Shown piece after piece: positions 1 through 9,403 of a stretch of DNA of 64,000 bases. The DNA comes from Desulfothermus sp964427155 (GTDB lineage Bacteria; Desulfobacterota; Desulfovibrionia; Desulfovibrionales; Desulfothermaceae). Position 1 is the first letter of the stretch; each line of letters starts with the position of its first letter. Where the stretch lies: positions 193,240 to 257,239 of the forward strand of contig CAYRSC010000004.1 in assembly GCA_964427155.1 (NCBI GenBank). The letters run 5' to 3'. The position numbers and the translations under genes were made by a program. The notes beneath the pieces are model-generated. The model made no database searches and was not told the origin of the DNA. It saw only the letters and a program-made list of their open reading frames with translations.

Positions 1-1197
1 GAGGGACAGTCAGAAAAAGGGGTCTCTGACATGTTAATGGAGGCATATAGGGGACTGGAGAGTGTGTTTGAGATGGAAGTGGGCAAGGATTTTAACGGAC
101 CAAAGACCCTTGAGGAGCTTGCTATTAGAGAAAAATTTCTGGTAACTGTGGTGGGAATCCATAAAAAATCCACCAGGGAAAAAAATCTGGTGCCAAGGAG
201 CAAAGATCCGCTGGAGAGTGGAGATGTGATTGCAGTGGTTGGTAAAAAAAGAAATGTACATATAATGGCAAGGGAGATGAAATTTTCTCTGAAAGAACAG
301 CTTGAGGTATTTGCAGAGGAGATGGCTCGTACCAATGCAGGTCTTGCTGAAACCATAGTATCTCCCAGGTCTGAACTCATTGGAAAGACCCTGCATCAGG
401 CAAACTTTAAGGAGGTTTTTGGGGTAAATCCAGTGGCCCTGTTTAAGGGGAATAAGATATTCTACTCTGGATTTACAAACATACGCCTCAACATGGGAGA
501 TACCTTGCTTCTCTTTGGTCCCTGGGCGAGATTTCATATGCTCAAAAACAGGCCCCAACCTCGTCCACTTAGCTTTGCCTCTCCCCTAGAGGGTGAAATC
601 CTGAAACCCCATAAGGCAAAATGGGCAGTATTCTGGTTGGTCCTGGCCCTTTCGCAGATAATATTCTTTAAGGTGAAACTATCAGTGGCCCTGATGTCTG
701 GGGCCCTGGGCATGATAATCACCGGGGTATTAAGTGTTGATGAGGCATATCAGGCAGTGGACTGGATGACAGTATTCTTACTGGCGGGTCTTATTCCCCT
801 GGGAATAGCATTTGAAAAAACCGGGACCGCCTCTTTTATTGCCCATAAGATCCTGGCCCTCATTGGCAAACCCTCTCCCATAGTCCTTCTCGCAGTAGTA
901 GGGCTCCTCACCTCGTTCTTTACCCTGGTTATCTCTAATGTGGGAGCCACTGTCCTCCTAGTACCCCTATGTATGAATATGGCAGTGATGGCAGGAGGAG
1001 ACCCCAGGATGGCGGCCCTGGTGGTGGGTCTATCTGCATCCAATACCTTTGTATTACCCACTCACCAGGTAAATGCCCTTATAATGAGGCCCGGCGGATA
1101 CAGGACCATAGACTATGCAAAGGCAGGGGCCATTATGACGGTGCTTTTCCTTACAGTGGAACTATTGGTACTCTATTTTTTCTATGGGATTCAATAA
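1..1197 (+). CDS. SLC13-family permease with TrkA-C (RCK_C) domains, 5' end outside window
   Basis: The reading frame is open to base 1, so the gene starts upstream and the first ATG in the window (31) is probably internal. The visible part begins with two soluble RCK_C/TrkA-C-like modules (roughly the first 170 residues after that ATG, ending in a DTLLLFG segment). About six hydrophobic helices follow. SNVGATVLLVPL and a conserved SASNTFVLPTHQ segment are typical of SLC13/DASS-type ion-coupled anion transporters, in which TrkA-C modules sit between the two halves of the permease. The missing N-terminal half would carry the first membrane domain. Substrate (sulfate, dicarboxylate or other anion) cannot be read from the sequence. 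The gene ends 266 bp before the sigma-54 activator, and I see no clear terminator between them. Confidence 0.85.
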   Translation, partial: EGQSEKGVSDMLMEAYRGLESVFEMEVGKDFNGPKTLEELAIREKFLVTVVGIHKKSTREKNLVPRSKDPLESGDVIAVVGKKRNVHIMAREMKFSLKEQLEVFAEEMARTNAGLAETIVSPRSELIGKTLHQANFKEVFGVNPVALFKGNKIFYSGFTNIRLNMGDTLLLFGPWARFHMLKNRPQPRPLSFASPLEGEILKPHKAKWAVFWLVLALSQIIFFKVKLSVALMSGALGMIITGVLSVDEAYQAVDWMTVFLLAGLIPLGIAFEKTGTASFIAHKILALIGKPSPIVLLAVVGLLTSFFTLVISNVGATVLLVPLCMNMAVMAGGDPRMAALVVGLSASNTFVLPTHQVNALIMRPGGYRTIDYAKAGAIMTVLFLTVELLVLYFFYGIQ

Positions 1198-1463
1198 AAG
1201 CTCGCCAAAGGTGTATAAGGGGATGGCCTTAATTCCCATACAGAGGGGAGCAAATCCAGTTAAAAATATAGGAGGGATGGGAAATGGGATGAGATAATTA
1301 TAATACATTAGTATTCCTGGACAATTAACACAGGAGATTTAGGGGAGAGGGCCTATAGGCATTTTTCATAAAACACTTTACTCTATCCTCTAATCCCCAT
1401 ACACTTTCCCGCGTAGTCTCCCACTTTAAGTTCCAACAAGGGCTAAGAGAAGGAAAGGAAAAA

Positions 1464-2783
1464 ATGGGGATCGTGATAATCTCCCGAAATAGAAAAATAG
1501 AAAAACTCCTTAAATCCTCTCCTCTAAAAGACTTACCTATATTAACACTTACCAATATAGGAGAAGACCTCTCCTATCTTCTCAAGGACAAGGGCCTTGA
1601 CTACAGGGTCTTAATTCTTCACCTCCCATTAAGTAGAGAGACAATTAAAGGGGTCATTGAAGGGAAAAAAAAGGGAAAAGAGCTAATGGAACTTATTGTG
1701 GTAGATGAAGATCCATCTATCCAAAAGGCAGTAACATATATAAAACAAGGGGCCTACACTTATCTCACCCCATCAGATCTCCCCTCAAAGCTATTGGATG
1801 AGATCACAGGGATCCTCTCTCGTAAAAAAGAAGGGGGTGAAGATATCCACCCCCTTCCCCTCATAGGCAAAAGTCCTCCCATGAAGGCCCTTATGGAGAC
1901 CATAAAACAGGTAGCCCCCACAGACACTACCTGCCTTATCATAGGAGAATCTGGCACAGGCAAGGAATTGGTGGCCCGCACCATCCACATGCTTAGCACA
2001 AGAAGACATGGAAGATTTGTGGCCCTTAATTGTGGGGCCTTTAGTGAAGAACTTATTGCCAATGAGTTATTCGGACATGAAAGGGGGGCATTTACTGGCG
2101 CAACATCTCTTAAAAAAGGGCTGTTGGAGGTTGCACGAGGGGGAACAATATTTCTGGATGAGATAGGGGATATGCCCTTGTCCATGCAGGTAAGACTCCT
2201 GAGGGCCATTCAGGAAAGAGAAATACTGAGGGTTGGAGGAACAGAGCCAATAAAAATAGATGTGCGTTTTATTGCGGCCACCCACAGGGACCTTGAGAGA
2301 GAAGTAAAGGAAGGGAGGTTTAGAAAGGACCTATTTTTTAGACTAAATGTTATCACCCTCACCATTCCCCCCCTCACCGAGAGGAAGACAGACATCCCCT
2401 TGCTTATACGCCACTTTATAAAAATAAAGTCCAGGGAAATGGGAAAGTCAATAAAGGGGGCATCAAAAGAGGTTATTCAGGTCTTGAGCAATTACCCCTG
2501 GCCAGGAAATGTAAGAGAACTGGAAAATGTCATAGAGAGGGCAGTAGCCCTTGCCCAGGGACAGGAGATAGGTACTGACCTGTTGCCAGAATACCTTCAG
2601 ATCTATAAGATAGAGACCTATAGAAGGGACTCCTCTCACATTCCCACCCTCCAGGAGGTGGAGAGGGACTACATAGAATGGGTCCTTAACAGATGCAATG
2701 GTAATAAGACCAGGGCGGCAAAGGTCATGGGGATAGATAGGGTATCCCTGTGGAGGAAACTAAAAAGATATAATATAGGATAG
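1464..2783 (+). CDS. sigma-54-dependent transcriptional activator with degenerate receiver domain
   Basis: NtrC-type enhancer-binding protein of 439 residues. The AAA+ domain (about 133-365) has Walker A GESGTGKE at 161-168, the sigma-54-contacting GAFTGA loop at 208-213 and Walker B GGTIFLDEIGD near 226. A Fis-type helix-turn-helix occupies the last 45 residues. The first 120 residues have the length and hydrophobic pattern of a receiver, but the strand that should carry the phosphorylated Asp reads VLILHLPLS and the KP element is replaced by LTPSD, so phosphorylation looks impossible. The family activates RNA polymerase-sigma-54 from upstream enhancers. The ATG follows AAGGAAAGGAAAAA. Its targets are unknown and no partner kinase is adjacent. 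Confidence 0.93.
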   Translation: MGIVIISRNRKIEKLLKSSPLKDLPILTLTNIGEDLSYLLKDKGLDYRVLILHLPLSRETIKGVIEGKKKGKELMELIVVDEDPSIQKAVTYIKQGAYTYLTPSDLPSKLLDEITGILSRKKEGGEDIHPLPLIGKSPPMKALMETIKQVAPTDTTCLIIGESGTGKELVARTIHMLSTRRHGRFVALNCGAFSEELIANELFGHERGAFTGATSLKKGLLEVARGGTIFLDEIGDMPLSMQVRLLRAIQEREILRVGGTEPIKIDVRFIAATHRDLEREVKEGRFRKDLFFRLNVITLTIPPLTERKTDIPLLIRHFIKIKSREMGKSIKGASKEVIQVLSNYPWPGNVRELENVIERAVALAQGQEIGTDLLPEYLQIYKIETYRRDSSHIPTLQEVERDYIEWVLNRCNGNKTRAAKVMGIDRVSLWRKLKRYNIG

Positions 2784-2813
2784 CTGGTCCCCTCTCTTCC
2801 CCTCCCTCCAGGC

Positions 2814-2842
2814 TTTACAAAAAAGAGATTTCTCCATATAAG
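2814..2842 (+). promoter_or_regulatory. predicted sigma-70 promoter of dapA
   Basis: TTTACA (2814-2819), a 17-bp spacer, then TATAAG (2837-2842). It lies about 50 bp upstream of the dapA ATG, in the only gap before that gene. A strong ribosome-binding site, AGGAGGAGATC, directly precedes the ATG. Confidence 0.55.
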
Positions 2843-2893
2843 GGATATAGGATGTGGACTAAAATATTATCTCAAAATTAGCAGGAGGAGATC

Positions 2894-3775
2894 ATGGAAT
2901 TTCAGGGAGCTTTTACGGCACTAATAACCCCTTTTAAAAATGGGGAGGTGGATGAAGAGAGATACAGGGAACATATAGAATGGCAGATAGAGAGGGGGAT
3001 ACATGGAGTGGTCCCCTGTGGTACCACAGGAGAATCTGCCACTCTATCCCACGAGGAACACAAAAGGGTAATTAAAATCTGCATAGAGCAGGTAAAGGGA
3101 AGGGTTCCTGTGATTGCAGGGGCGGGGTCAAACAACACCAGAGAGGCCATAGAGCTCACCCGTTTTGCAAAGGATGCAGGGGCAGATGCGGTGCTACTAA
3201 TAACCCCATACTACAATAAGCCCACCCCTGCAGGGCTTATTGCCCATTACCGGGAAATTGCCAAGGCCGCTCCCCTCCCCTTTATTGTATATAATGTCCC
3301 CAGCAGGACAGGGACCAACCTATTGCCTACCACACTTCATGAGATAAAAAAGGCAGTACCCGAGGTCATAGGGGTAAAGGAGGCAAGTGGGAATATAAGA
3401 CAGGCATCTGATGTGCTGGAGATGTGTGGAGAAGATTTTGTGTTATTATCAGGAGATGATTTTATTACCTATCCCATGTTGTGTATAGGTGGAAGGGGCG
3501 TGATTTCTGTAGTGAGCAATATTGTCCCAGAAAAGATGTCTGGCATGTGCAATGCCTTTTTTGAAGGAGATCTAACCAGGGCAAAAGAACTACACTATGA
3601 ACTTGCCCCCCTTTGCAGGGCAATGTTTTATGAGACCAACCCCATCCCTGTAAAGACCGCACTGCACCTCATGGGAAAAATAGAAATGGAACTGAGACTC
3701 CCCCTGGTCCCAATGCAGGAGGAGAATTTAAGGAAACTCAAAAACACGCTAAAAGAGGCCGCAATTATTGGATAG
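2894..3775 (+). CDS. dapA: 4-hydroxy-tetrahydrodipicolinate synthase
   Basis: Condenses pyruvate with aspartate semialdehyde, the first committed step of lysine and diaminopimelate synthesis in the cytoplasm. The 293-residue length is normal for the family. GTTGE near residue 44, YYNKP near 106 and the Schiff-base lysine in GVKEASG (about 161) are all present, and a catalytic Tyr lies in IVYNVPSRTG. The ATG follows AGGAGGAGATC. The gene appears to be transcribed alone from its own promoter and ends at a hairpin facing the convergent acyl-CoA ligase. No other lysine-pathway gene is nearby. Confidence 0.97.
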   Translation: MEFQGAFTALITPFKNGEVDEERYREHIEWQIERGIHGVVPCGTTGESATLSHEEHKRVIKICIEQVKGRVPVIAGAGSNNTREAIELTRFAKDAGADAVLLITPYYNKPTPAGLIAHYREIAKAAPLPFIVYNVPSRTGTNLLPTTLHEIKKAVPEVIGVKEASGNIRQASDVLEMCGEDFVLLSGDDFITYPMLCIGGRGVISVVSNIVPEKMSGMCNAFFEGDLTRAKELHYELAPLCRAMFYETNPIPVKTALHLMGKIEMELRLPLVPMQEENLRKLKNTLKEAAIIG

Positions 3776-3803
3776 AGGAAATCCTTGAGGGATTCCTCCT
3801 TTT
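3775..3803 (+). terminator. intrinsic terminator after dapA
   Basis: GAGGAA-TCC pairs with GGA-TTCCTC around a TTGA loop, with one bulged A, followed by CTTTT. A second hairpin (AAGGGGAA/TTCCCCTT, 3804-3826) overlaps the end of the convergent ligase gene. Confidence 0.6.
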
Positions 3804-3814
3804 AAGGGGAATCC

Positions 3815-5557
3815 CTATTTCCCCTTGGAATTTTCAAGTCGTTGCATCTCCTCTTCCCTCAACACCCGGCGAAGGACCTTTCCCACTGCAGAGGTGGGGA
3901 GAGACTTTCTGAATTCCACCTCGCGGGGTCTTTTATATCCTGCAAGTCTCTCTCTACAAAATTCTATTATCTCCTCTTCAGTGGCATATTCTCCCTCTTT
4001 AAGTACCACAAATGCCTTTACCACCTCTCCACTTCTGGGATGAGGGATCCCTATTACCGCCGCCTGGGCCACCTTTGGATGAGAGTAGAGGACCTCCTCC
4101 ACCTCCCTGGGATAACAGTTAAAGCCTCCCACCAGGATAAGGTCCTTTTTTCTATCGGTTATCACAAGATAGCCGTCTTTATCTATGTGTCCTATATCTC
4201 CAGTGAGGAAAAATCTCTTTCCATCTATCTCTCTAAAGACCTGAGTATCTGCCTGAGGATTTCGCCAATATCCCTTCATAACCTGAGGCCCACTTACAGC
4301 GATTTCCCCATCTTCTCCTGGGGGCATCTCATTGTCTCCTGTGTCCACATCCACTATTTTTATCTCGGTATTTGGGAGGGGGAATCCCACAGTTCCAAAG
4401 CGTCTCCTCTCTTTTATGGATGGATTTGCACATATTACTGGAGAGGTCTCACTGAGTCCATACCCCTCAAAGATAATACACCCTGTCTTTTCTTCAAACT
4501 CCCTGGCAAGTTGAACAGGGAGTGGAGCCCCTCCAGAGGCACAACATATAATGGAGGTGAGATCAAATTTATCTATAAGGGGATGATTTACAAAGGCAGA
4601 ATAGAGGGTTGGGACTCCCACCACAAAAGTAGGGCGATATCTTTGTACTGCCTTTAGGACCTCAGTAAATGGAGGATTCCCTGCCCTGGGGTCAGGGACA
4701 CATATAAGACGAGACCCACCTGCACAGGCACCCAGCATGCAAACCGTCATTCCAAAGCTATGATACCAGGGAAGCACCCCTAAATAACAGTGATATCCTC
4801 CCCGATATGGAGATTCTAAAGGGGCCCCTGGTTCATGGGATATACGTATATATGCATCCATGGCCATCACATCAAAGACCAGGTTGGAATGGGTGAGAAC
4901 CGCCCCCTTTGGGACCCCTGTGGTGCCCCCGGTATAGATTATTACTGCAGGGTCCTCCTGGGGATTTACCTCCACATTTTCCTCCAGGGGGGGATAGGTC
5001 TCCAGTATATCATCTAGAAACAAATGGCCCTTTTGATACTCCCCGGCACGGGGAATCCTTCCTAGCAAGCTACCCACAAGGGCCTTTAAGGGAGGAAGCC
5101 ACTTTTTCATATTACATACTACCACGGTCTCCACGGCTGTGGAGGCTATGGCATCCAGGGTTGTCCTGTAAAATTTGGGGTGATCCATACAAAAAACCAT
5201 GCGTGCCCCCGAATCCTTTAGCTGAAACCGCAATTCCTCTGCAGTGTAGAGGGGATTACAGGGGACACATATGGCCCCCGCCTTTAAGATACCAAAATAT
5301 ATCACTGGGAATTGGGGTATATTGGGCAAAAAAATGGCAACCCTATCCCCCCTGGATATTGAGTGCTCAAGTAAGAATGAGGCCACCCTGTCTGCACATT
5401 CCTTCACTTCCCTAAATGTCCTGCACGCCCCCTGAAAGATAGTGTAAGTCATGTTAGGATAATCCCTTGCACTCTCATCCAATAAATCATAAAGGGGCCT
5501 ATTGTATCCGCTGATCTCATGGGGCACACCGTCTGGCCAGTAGGGACTTTTTTTCAT
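3815..5557 (-). CDS. fadD: long-chain fatty acid-CoA ligase (AMP-forming)
   Basis: ANL-superfamily adenylate-forming enzyme. It activates a carboxylic acid with ATP, then transfers it to CoA. The P-loop-like motif YTGGTTGVPKGA, the EGYGLSETSP motif, the LTGDIG motif and the C-terminal lysine region SAVGKVLRR (the catalytic Lys that contacts the adenylate) are all intact. I start at MKKSPYWPDG (580 residues) because AGGAGGTGATT directly precedes that ATG; a longer reading to 5629 has no such site. The overall resemblance is to FadD-type long-chain ligases, but the chain-length preference is not certain. It is transcribed away from tsaB's 3' side and converges with dapA. Confidence 0.9.
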   Translation of the reverse strand: MKKSPYWPDGVPHEISGYNRPLYDLLDESARDYPNMTYTIFQGACRTFREVKECADRVASFLLEHSISRGDRVAIFLPNIPQFPVIYFGILKAGAICVPCNPLYTAEELRFQLKDSGARMVFCMDHPKFYRTTLDAIASTAVETVVVCNMKKWLPPLKALVGSLLGRIPRAGEYQKGHLFLDDILETYPPLEENVEVNPQEDPAVIIYTGGTTGVPKGAVLTHSNLVFDVMAMDAYIRISHEPGAPLESPYRGGYHCYLGVLPWYHSFGMTVCMLGACAGGSRLICVPDPRAGNPPFTEVLKAVQRYRPTFVVGVPTLYSAFVNHPLIDKFDLTSIICCASGGAPLPVQLAREFEEKTGCIIFEGYGLSETSPVICANPSIKERRRFGTVGFPLPNTEIKIVDVDTGDNEMPPGEDGEIAVSGPQVMKGYWRNPQADTQVFREIDGKRFFLTGDIGHIDKDGYLVITDRKKDLILVGGFNCYPREVEEVLYSHPKVAQAAVIGIPHPRSGEVVKAFVVLKEGEYATEEEIIEFCRERLAGYKRPREVEFRKSLPTSAVGKVLRRVLREEEMQRLENSKGK

Positions 5558-5671
5558 AATCACCTCCTGTACGGTTGGTAAAATATTAAAGGCAACAAGA
5601 ATATAGCATGTAGCAACATTTAACGGCAAGGGATTTCTTCAAGGGCTTCAAGGAAAAGGCATCTATGGCCT

Positions 5672-6406
5672 TCAGGGTGGAGTCAATCCCCTTTTTTTAA
5701 GGATAGAGGGGAGATTCTCTTCTGCATCAGAGGGTCTTAAATAAAGTGGGGAGAGTGGAGGCTTATGGGCATTAGAAGATTCTCCTACCAAGGAGGAGAA
5801 AAGGGTCCTCAGACTGGGAGAATCAAATTCTGGGGGCAGGATATCGCCTGGGATGCCCTTTTTGAAAAACTCACCATATCGTCTTACGCCAGAGCCAAGA
5901 AAGTATCTCTTTCTCTCTGCCCCCTCCCCCAAGAACCCCGCAAGGTCCTTTAAAAGAACGGTATTGGGAGGGGTAATGGCCCTTCGGCTCATCCCATCAA
6001 ATCCCTGAATATACACTGTATTTATCCTGGCATAAGTCACCACCCACACCTCCCCTTTCAGGGGAAATGGGATATTTTGGGCCAGGAGGGGAAGGTAGTT
6101 TATCTCAAAAACCCTCTTCTTCTGGGCCATGGCAAGTGCAGAGCAAAAGGAGAGGGTTATCCTTATACCTGTAAAAGACCCTGGCCCATTTACACACCCT
6201 ATAATGGATACCTCTTCAAGCCCTACCCTTTGGAGATCTAGCAGTTCCCTCACCAGCAGGGGCAAAAGCTGGACCCCCTCTCCCCTTACAGGGACTTCAA
6301 TTCCTCCTAAAAATTCATCTCTCCTGCCCAAGGCCACTTGCAGAAGAGCTTCTGCACCATTTACCACCAGGAACAAAGGGGAATGGGGGGCATTAACCTT
6401 TTTCAT
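5672..6406 (-). CDS. tsaB: tRNA threonylcarbamoyladenosine biosynthesis protein TsaB
   Basis: Inactive ASKHA-fold paralogue of TsaD that scaffolds the TsaB-TsaD-TsaE complex making t6A37 in ANN-decoding tRNAs. It carries the diagnostic NGPGSFTGIR motif near residue 94, with the following SALAMA helix. At 244 residues it is a usual length. Its ATG overlaps the rseP stop by 4 bp, so translation is probably coupled. It is the last gene of the block running from rpsB. The C-terminal third is poorly conserved. Confidence 0.9.
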   Translation of the reverse strand: MKKVNAPHSPLFLVVNGAEALLQVALGRRDEFLGGIEVPVRGEGVQLLPLLVRELLDLQRVGLEEVSIIGCVNGPGSFTGIRITLSFCSALAMAQKKRVFEINYLPLLAQNIPFPLKGEVWVVTYARINTVYIQGFDGMSRRAITPPNTVLLKDLAGFLGEGAERKRYFLGSGVRRYGEFFKKGIPGDILPPEFDSPSLRTLFSSLVGESSNAHKPPLSPLYLRPSDAEENLPSILKKRGLTPP

Positions 6407-7473
6407 TTGGATGTCACGATCCTAACAATGTCGTTATACACGGCAAAAAGCATAAGTACAATAAGGAGGGTGAGTCCTATTCGGGTGGCAATCTCCCTTA
6501 CCGCAGGGCTCAGGGGCCTTCTCATAATGGTCTCCAGCCCATAGAATAATATGTGTCCACCATCCAGGACTGGTATAGGCAAGAGGTTGAGGAGTCCAAG
6601 GTTAATACTAATGAGGGCAGTAAGGCCAAGCACGTCCCATATCCCATACTGGGCCTGTTTGGATACCATCTGGGCGATCATGATGGGCCCCCCAATGGTC
6701 TTAAGGGGAATAACCCTCTCCATGAGCTTGATCATCCCCTCCACTGTAAGTTTAGTGACCACCCATGTCTGTTTAAAGGAGGCCTTTATGGAGGCAAATG
6801 GTCCCATCCTTATATGCACCCACCTGTCTGCGGCGATTATCCCTATACGGGGGACCTTTACCTCTTCCCCAAAGATATTCTTTGCCACTACTATACGAGG
6901 CTTAACATGAAAAGTTAGAGTCTTTCTCCCCCTAACCACTGTTATTTCAAGGACCTTTCCCTTACTCCTGCCCACCATATCCACCAGTTGATACCAGTAT
7001 TGAACCCTTTTCCCATCTATAGCCACTATCCTATCGCCGGACCTAAGGCCTGCCTTACAGGCAGGAGAGCCTTCCACCACCTGTCCTATACTGGGAAGTA
7101 GTACCTGCTGTCCCACACAAAGAAATATAAAAAAATATATAATCCAGGCGAGGAGAAGGTTAAATATGGGTCCTGCGGCCACCACCATCATTCGTTGATA
7201 AGGAGGCCTCTTTGAAAAATGTTCTTCTTCAGAGAAAAGGCCTTCTTCCTCCCCTTGCTCCACCTCTCCCACCAGTTTCACATATCCCCCCAGGGGCAAA
7301 AGAGACAATCTATATTCGGTGCTACCCCTCTGCATCCTAAGTAAAGGAGGACCAAATCCCAAAGAAAAGGTCTTCACTCCTATGCCCAGGGCCTTTGCCA
7401 CCAGAAAATGTCCCATTTCATGAAAGAATATCAACAGGCCCAAGACAAGAACAAAATATATCATCCCCACCAT
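6403..7473 (-). CDS. rseP: RIP zinc metalloprotease RseP (site-2 protease)
   Basis: Inner-membrane intramembrane protease. In the family it cleaves anti-sigma factors and remnant signal peptides. The active-site HEMGH motif is at residues 18-22 in the first transmembrane helix, and the second metal-ligand motif, LDGG, is at about 302 in a later helix. There is one PDZ domain (about 125-200, with EGSPACKAGLRSGD), whereas E. coli RseP has two. The length of 356 residues fits the single-PDZ group. The gene lies downstream of dxr and a coiled-coil gene, in the frequent uppS-cdsA-dxr-rseP order. Confidence 0.95.
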   Translation of the reverse strand: MVGMIYFVLVLGLLIFFHEMGHFLVAKALGIGVKTFSLGFGPPLLRMQRGSTEYRLSLLPLGGYVKLVGEVEQGEEEGLFSEEEHFSKRPPYQRMMVVAAGPIFNLLLAWIIYFFIFLCVGQQVLLPSIGQVVEGSPACKAGLRSGDRIVAIDGKRVQYWYQLVDMVGRSKGKVLEITVVRGRKTLTFHVKPRIVVAKNIFGEEVKVPRIGIIAADRWVHIRMGPFASIKASFKQTWVVTKLTVEGMIKLMERVIPLKTIGGPIMIAQMVSKQAQYGIWDVLGLTALISINLGLLNLLPIPVLDGGHILFYGLETIMRRPLSPAVREIATRIGLTLLIVLMLFAVYNDIVRIVTSK

Positions 7474-7503
7474 TAGAAATGGTCTCCTATCCTCCAGTAA
7501 TCC

Positions 7504-8127
7504 CTAAAAAACTCCCATTATCTTGAGCATGGCTCCAAGCACTCCCAGTACAGAGATGGCTATAGAGATGGAAAACATCCTGAGGGTAAAATCCCTTTGT
7601 TCCCTATCTCTCACCTCCAGTCTATCTGTGAGTCTGTCAATAGAGGCAATTATCTGATCAAACTTGCCCTCCACCTGTGCAAAACGTCTATCTACCTGCT
7701 CAAAGCGCTTATTTACCACTTCCTTAAATTCCTTTATAACCCCATCTACCTGCTCAAAACGCTTGTCTACTTGCTCAAAACGTCTATCCACTTGTTCTTT
7801 AAACTCTCTTATCCCCTCATCTACCTGGCCAAAGCGTCTATCCACCTGCTCTTTAAAGTCCTTTATCCCCTCATCTACCTGCTCAAAGCGTCTATCTATC
7901 TGGACAAAACGCCTCTGCATCTCTTCAAATCGCCGATTCATCTCCTCTTTGATGGTATCCTGTCCCCGTCTTAGCTCATTTATCTGGAGTTCCAAAAGTT
8001 CAAATCTAGAATCAAGGTATCTGGTAGTAGGGAAAAAACTTGTTATTATGGCCTCAAATTCCCTAGAGAGTTGAGAGGGGCTCGCCACATTTTTCTCAGA
8101 CCCTTTTCCTCTCTTTTTCTCAGACAT
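7504..8127 (-). CDS. coiled-coil protein with C-terminal membrane anchor, function unknown
   Basis: A 207-residue protein I do not recognise as a named family. Residues about 45-170 are a long coiled coil of near-repeats such as RRFEQVD, in 7-residue steps and grouped into units with EGIKDFKEQ. A hydrophobic helix of about 20 residues ends the protein (SISIAISVLGVLGAMLKIMGVF), giving a tail-anchored topology. The start follows AGGAGAAGGAGT. It is inserted between dxr and rseP, which are normally adjacent, and is co-directional with them. Its repeat style resembles the coiled coil of the protein at 40856-41797, but no nuclease-like domain is present. Confidence 0.75.
   Translation of the reverse strand: MSEKKRGKGSEKNVASPSQLSREFEAIITSFFPTTRYLDSRFELLELQINELRRGQDTIKEEMNRRFEEMQRRFVQIDRRFEQVDEGIKDFKEQVDRRFGQVDEGIREFKEQVDRRFEQVDKRFEQVDGVIKEFKEVVNKRFEQVDRRFAQVEGKFDQIIASIDRLTDRLEVRDREQRDFTLRMFSISIAISVLGVLGAMLKIMGVF
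7660..7925 (-). repeat. degenerate in-frame heptad repeats
   Basis: Imperfect 21-bp-phased repeats in the coding strand encode variants of RRFEQVD and EGIKDFKEQVD. They are internal to the coiled-coil gene and keep the frame throughout. Confidence 0.6.
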
Positions 8128-8178
8128 ACTCCTTCTCCTGTAATAACGTAGTTATTAGGATCCCCCTGCCTAGTTAAA

Positions 8179-9390
8179 TCAGATACCCAAAGACCTCACC
8201 ACCTTCTCTGCAACACAACGGGACTTAATATCTAGCTCCAGTATATCCCCTAATGAAGATATAATGCAACCTTTATGATTGCTTAATACCTCTTCATTTA
8301 CGTGGACTATATCTAAAAAGGATATCTTTCCTGCCAGGAAGGCACCCACTGCCACCTCATTGGCGGCATTTAACACCACTGGATAATCCTCTCCCTGGGA
8401 TATGGCCTCCAGGGCAAGCCTCAGCATGGGGAAGGTCTCAAGATCAGGAGGGTAAAAGGAGAGTCTCTTAAGAGACGTTATATGGAGCCTCTTAACCCCA
8501 GTGTCTTTGCGATGGGGATATGACAAACAATATCCCACAGGTACCACCATATCAGGCTCTCCCATCTGGGCAAGAAGGGAGCCATCCACCATTTCCACCA
8601 GGGAATGGATTATACTCTCGGGATGGATAACCACCTCTATATCCTCAAGAGGGGCGCCAAATAAATGATGGGCCTCTATAACCTCCAATCCCTTGTTCAT
8701 CAACGTAGCAGAATCTATGGTTATCTTGGGACCCATGGACCAGTTTGGATGCTCTAGGGCCATCTCCACAGTGACCTTTTTTAAAAAATCCCTGTCCTTT
8801 CCCAGAAATGGCCCCCCTGAGGCAGTGAGTATAATGGAGCGCACATCCTCCCATTGCTGTCCTTTGAGGACCTGAAAAATGGCATTATGTTCTGAATCCA
8901 CTGGGAGGATTTCTCCTCCATATTCAGCACATATCCTGCGGATAAACCCACCAGCCAGGACCAAAGACTCCTTATTTGCCAGCGCCACTATCTTCCCCTG
9001 CCTGAGTGCCTCTATGGTGGGCCTAAGACCCGCGGCACCCACCAGGGCGGAGACCACAATATCCCCTTCAGGAAGAGAGGCCACTGAGGAATAGCCATCA
9101 GGCCCTGAGAGGATATGGGGAGAATAATCTAATGGAAGCAGGTCCCTTAATTGAAGGGCTAGTTCCTGGGTCTTTACCACAAGATAAGGGGGCCGGAACC
9201 TCACGGCCTGCGCCGCCAGAAGGGAGATATTCTCTCCTCCTGCAAGGGCAATCACCTTAAAATCTTCTGGATACCTGCCTATAAAAGAAAGAGTGGTCCT
9301 GCCTATTGAACCTGTACTTCCCAGGACCACAATCCTTCGTTGTGAAGGAGAGAGGCCCGTGACCTTTTCAAGGGAAGATATATACCTCAT
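8179..9390 (-). CDS. dxr: 1-deoxy-D-xylulose 5-phosphate reductoisomerase
   Basis: Converts DXP to 2-C-methyl-D-erythritol 4-phosphate with NADPH, the committed step of the MEP isoprenoid pathway. The NADPH-binding GSTGSIG is at residues 24-30. LANKESLV and the metal-binding LPVDSEHNAIFQ segment are intact, as is SATLMNKGLEVIEAH. At 403 residues it is full length. The ATG follows GAGGAGTA. The upstream cdsA ends 13 bp away, and uppS, another isoprenoid gene, lies two genes upstream. Confidence 0.97.
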   Translation of the reverse strand: MRYISSLEKVTGLSPSQRRIVVLGSTGSIGRTTLSFIGRYPEDFKVIALAGGENISLLAAQAVRFRPPYLVVKTQELALQLRDLLPLDYSPHILSGPDGYSSVASLPEGDIVVSALVGAAGLRPTIEALRQGKIVALANKESLVLAGGFIRRICAEYGGEILPVDSEHNAIFQVLKGQQWEDVRSIILTASGGPFLGKDRDFLKKVTVEMALEHPNWSMGPKITIDSATLMNKGLEVIEAHHLFGAPLEDIEVVIHPESIIHSLVEMVDGSLLAQMGEPDMVVPVGYCLSYPHRKDTGVKRLHITSLKRLSFYPPDLETFPMLRLALEAISQGEDYPVVLNAANEVAVGAFLAGKISFLDIVHVNEEVLSNHKGCIISSLGDILELDIKSRCVAEKVVRSLGI

Positions 9391-9403
9391 TACTCCTCAT
9401 CCC

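Noticed and set aside
3842..4657. Plus-strand open frame of 271 codons opposite the acyl-CoA ligase
   Set aside because: The minus strand carries a full set of ANL-family motifs; the plus frame has no recognisable domain or ribosome-binding site.
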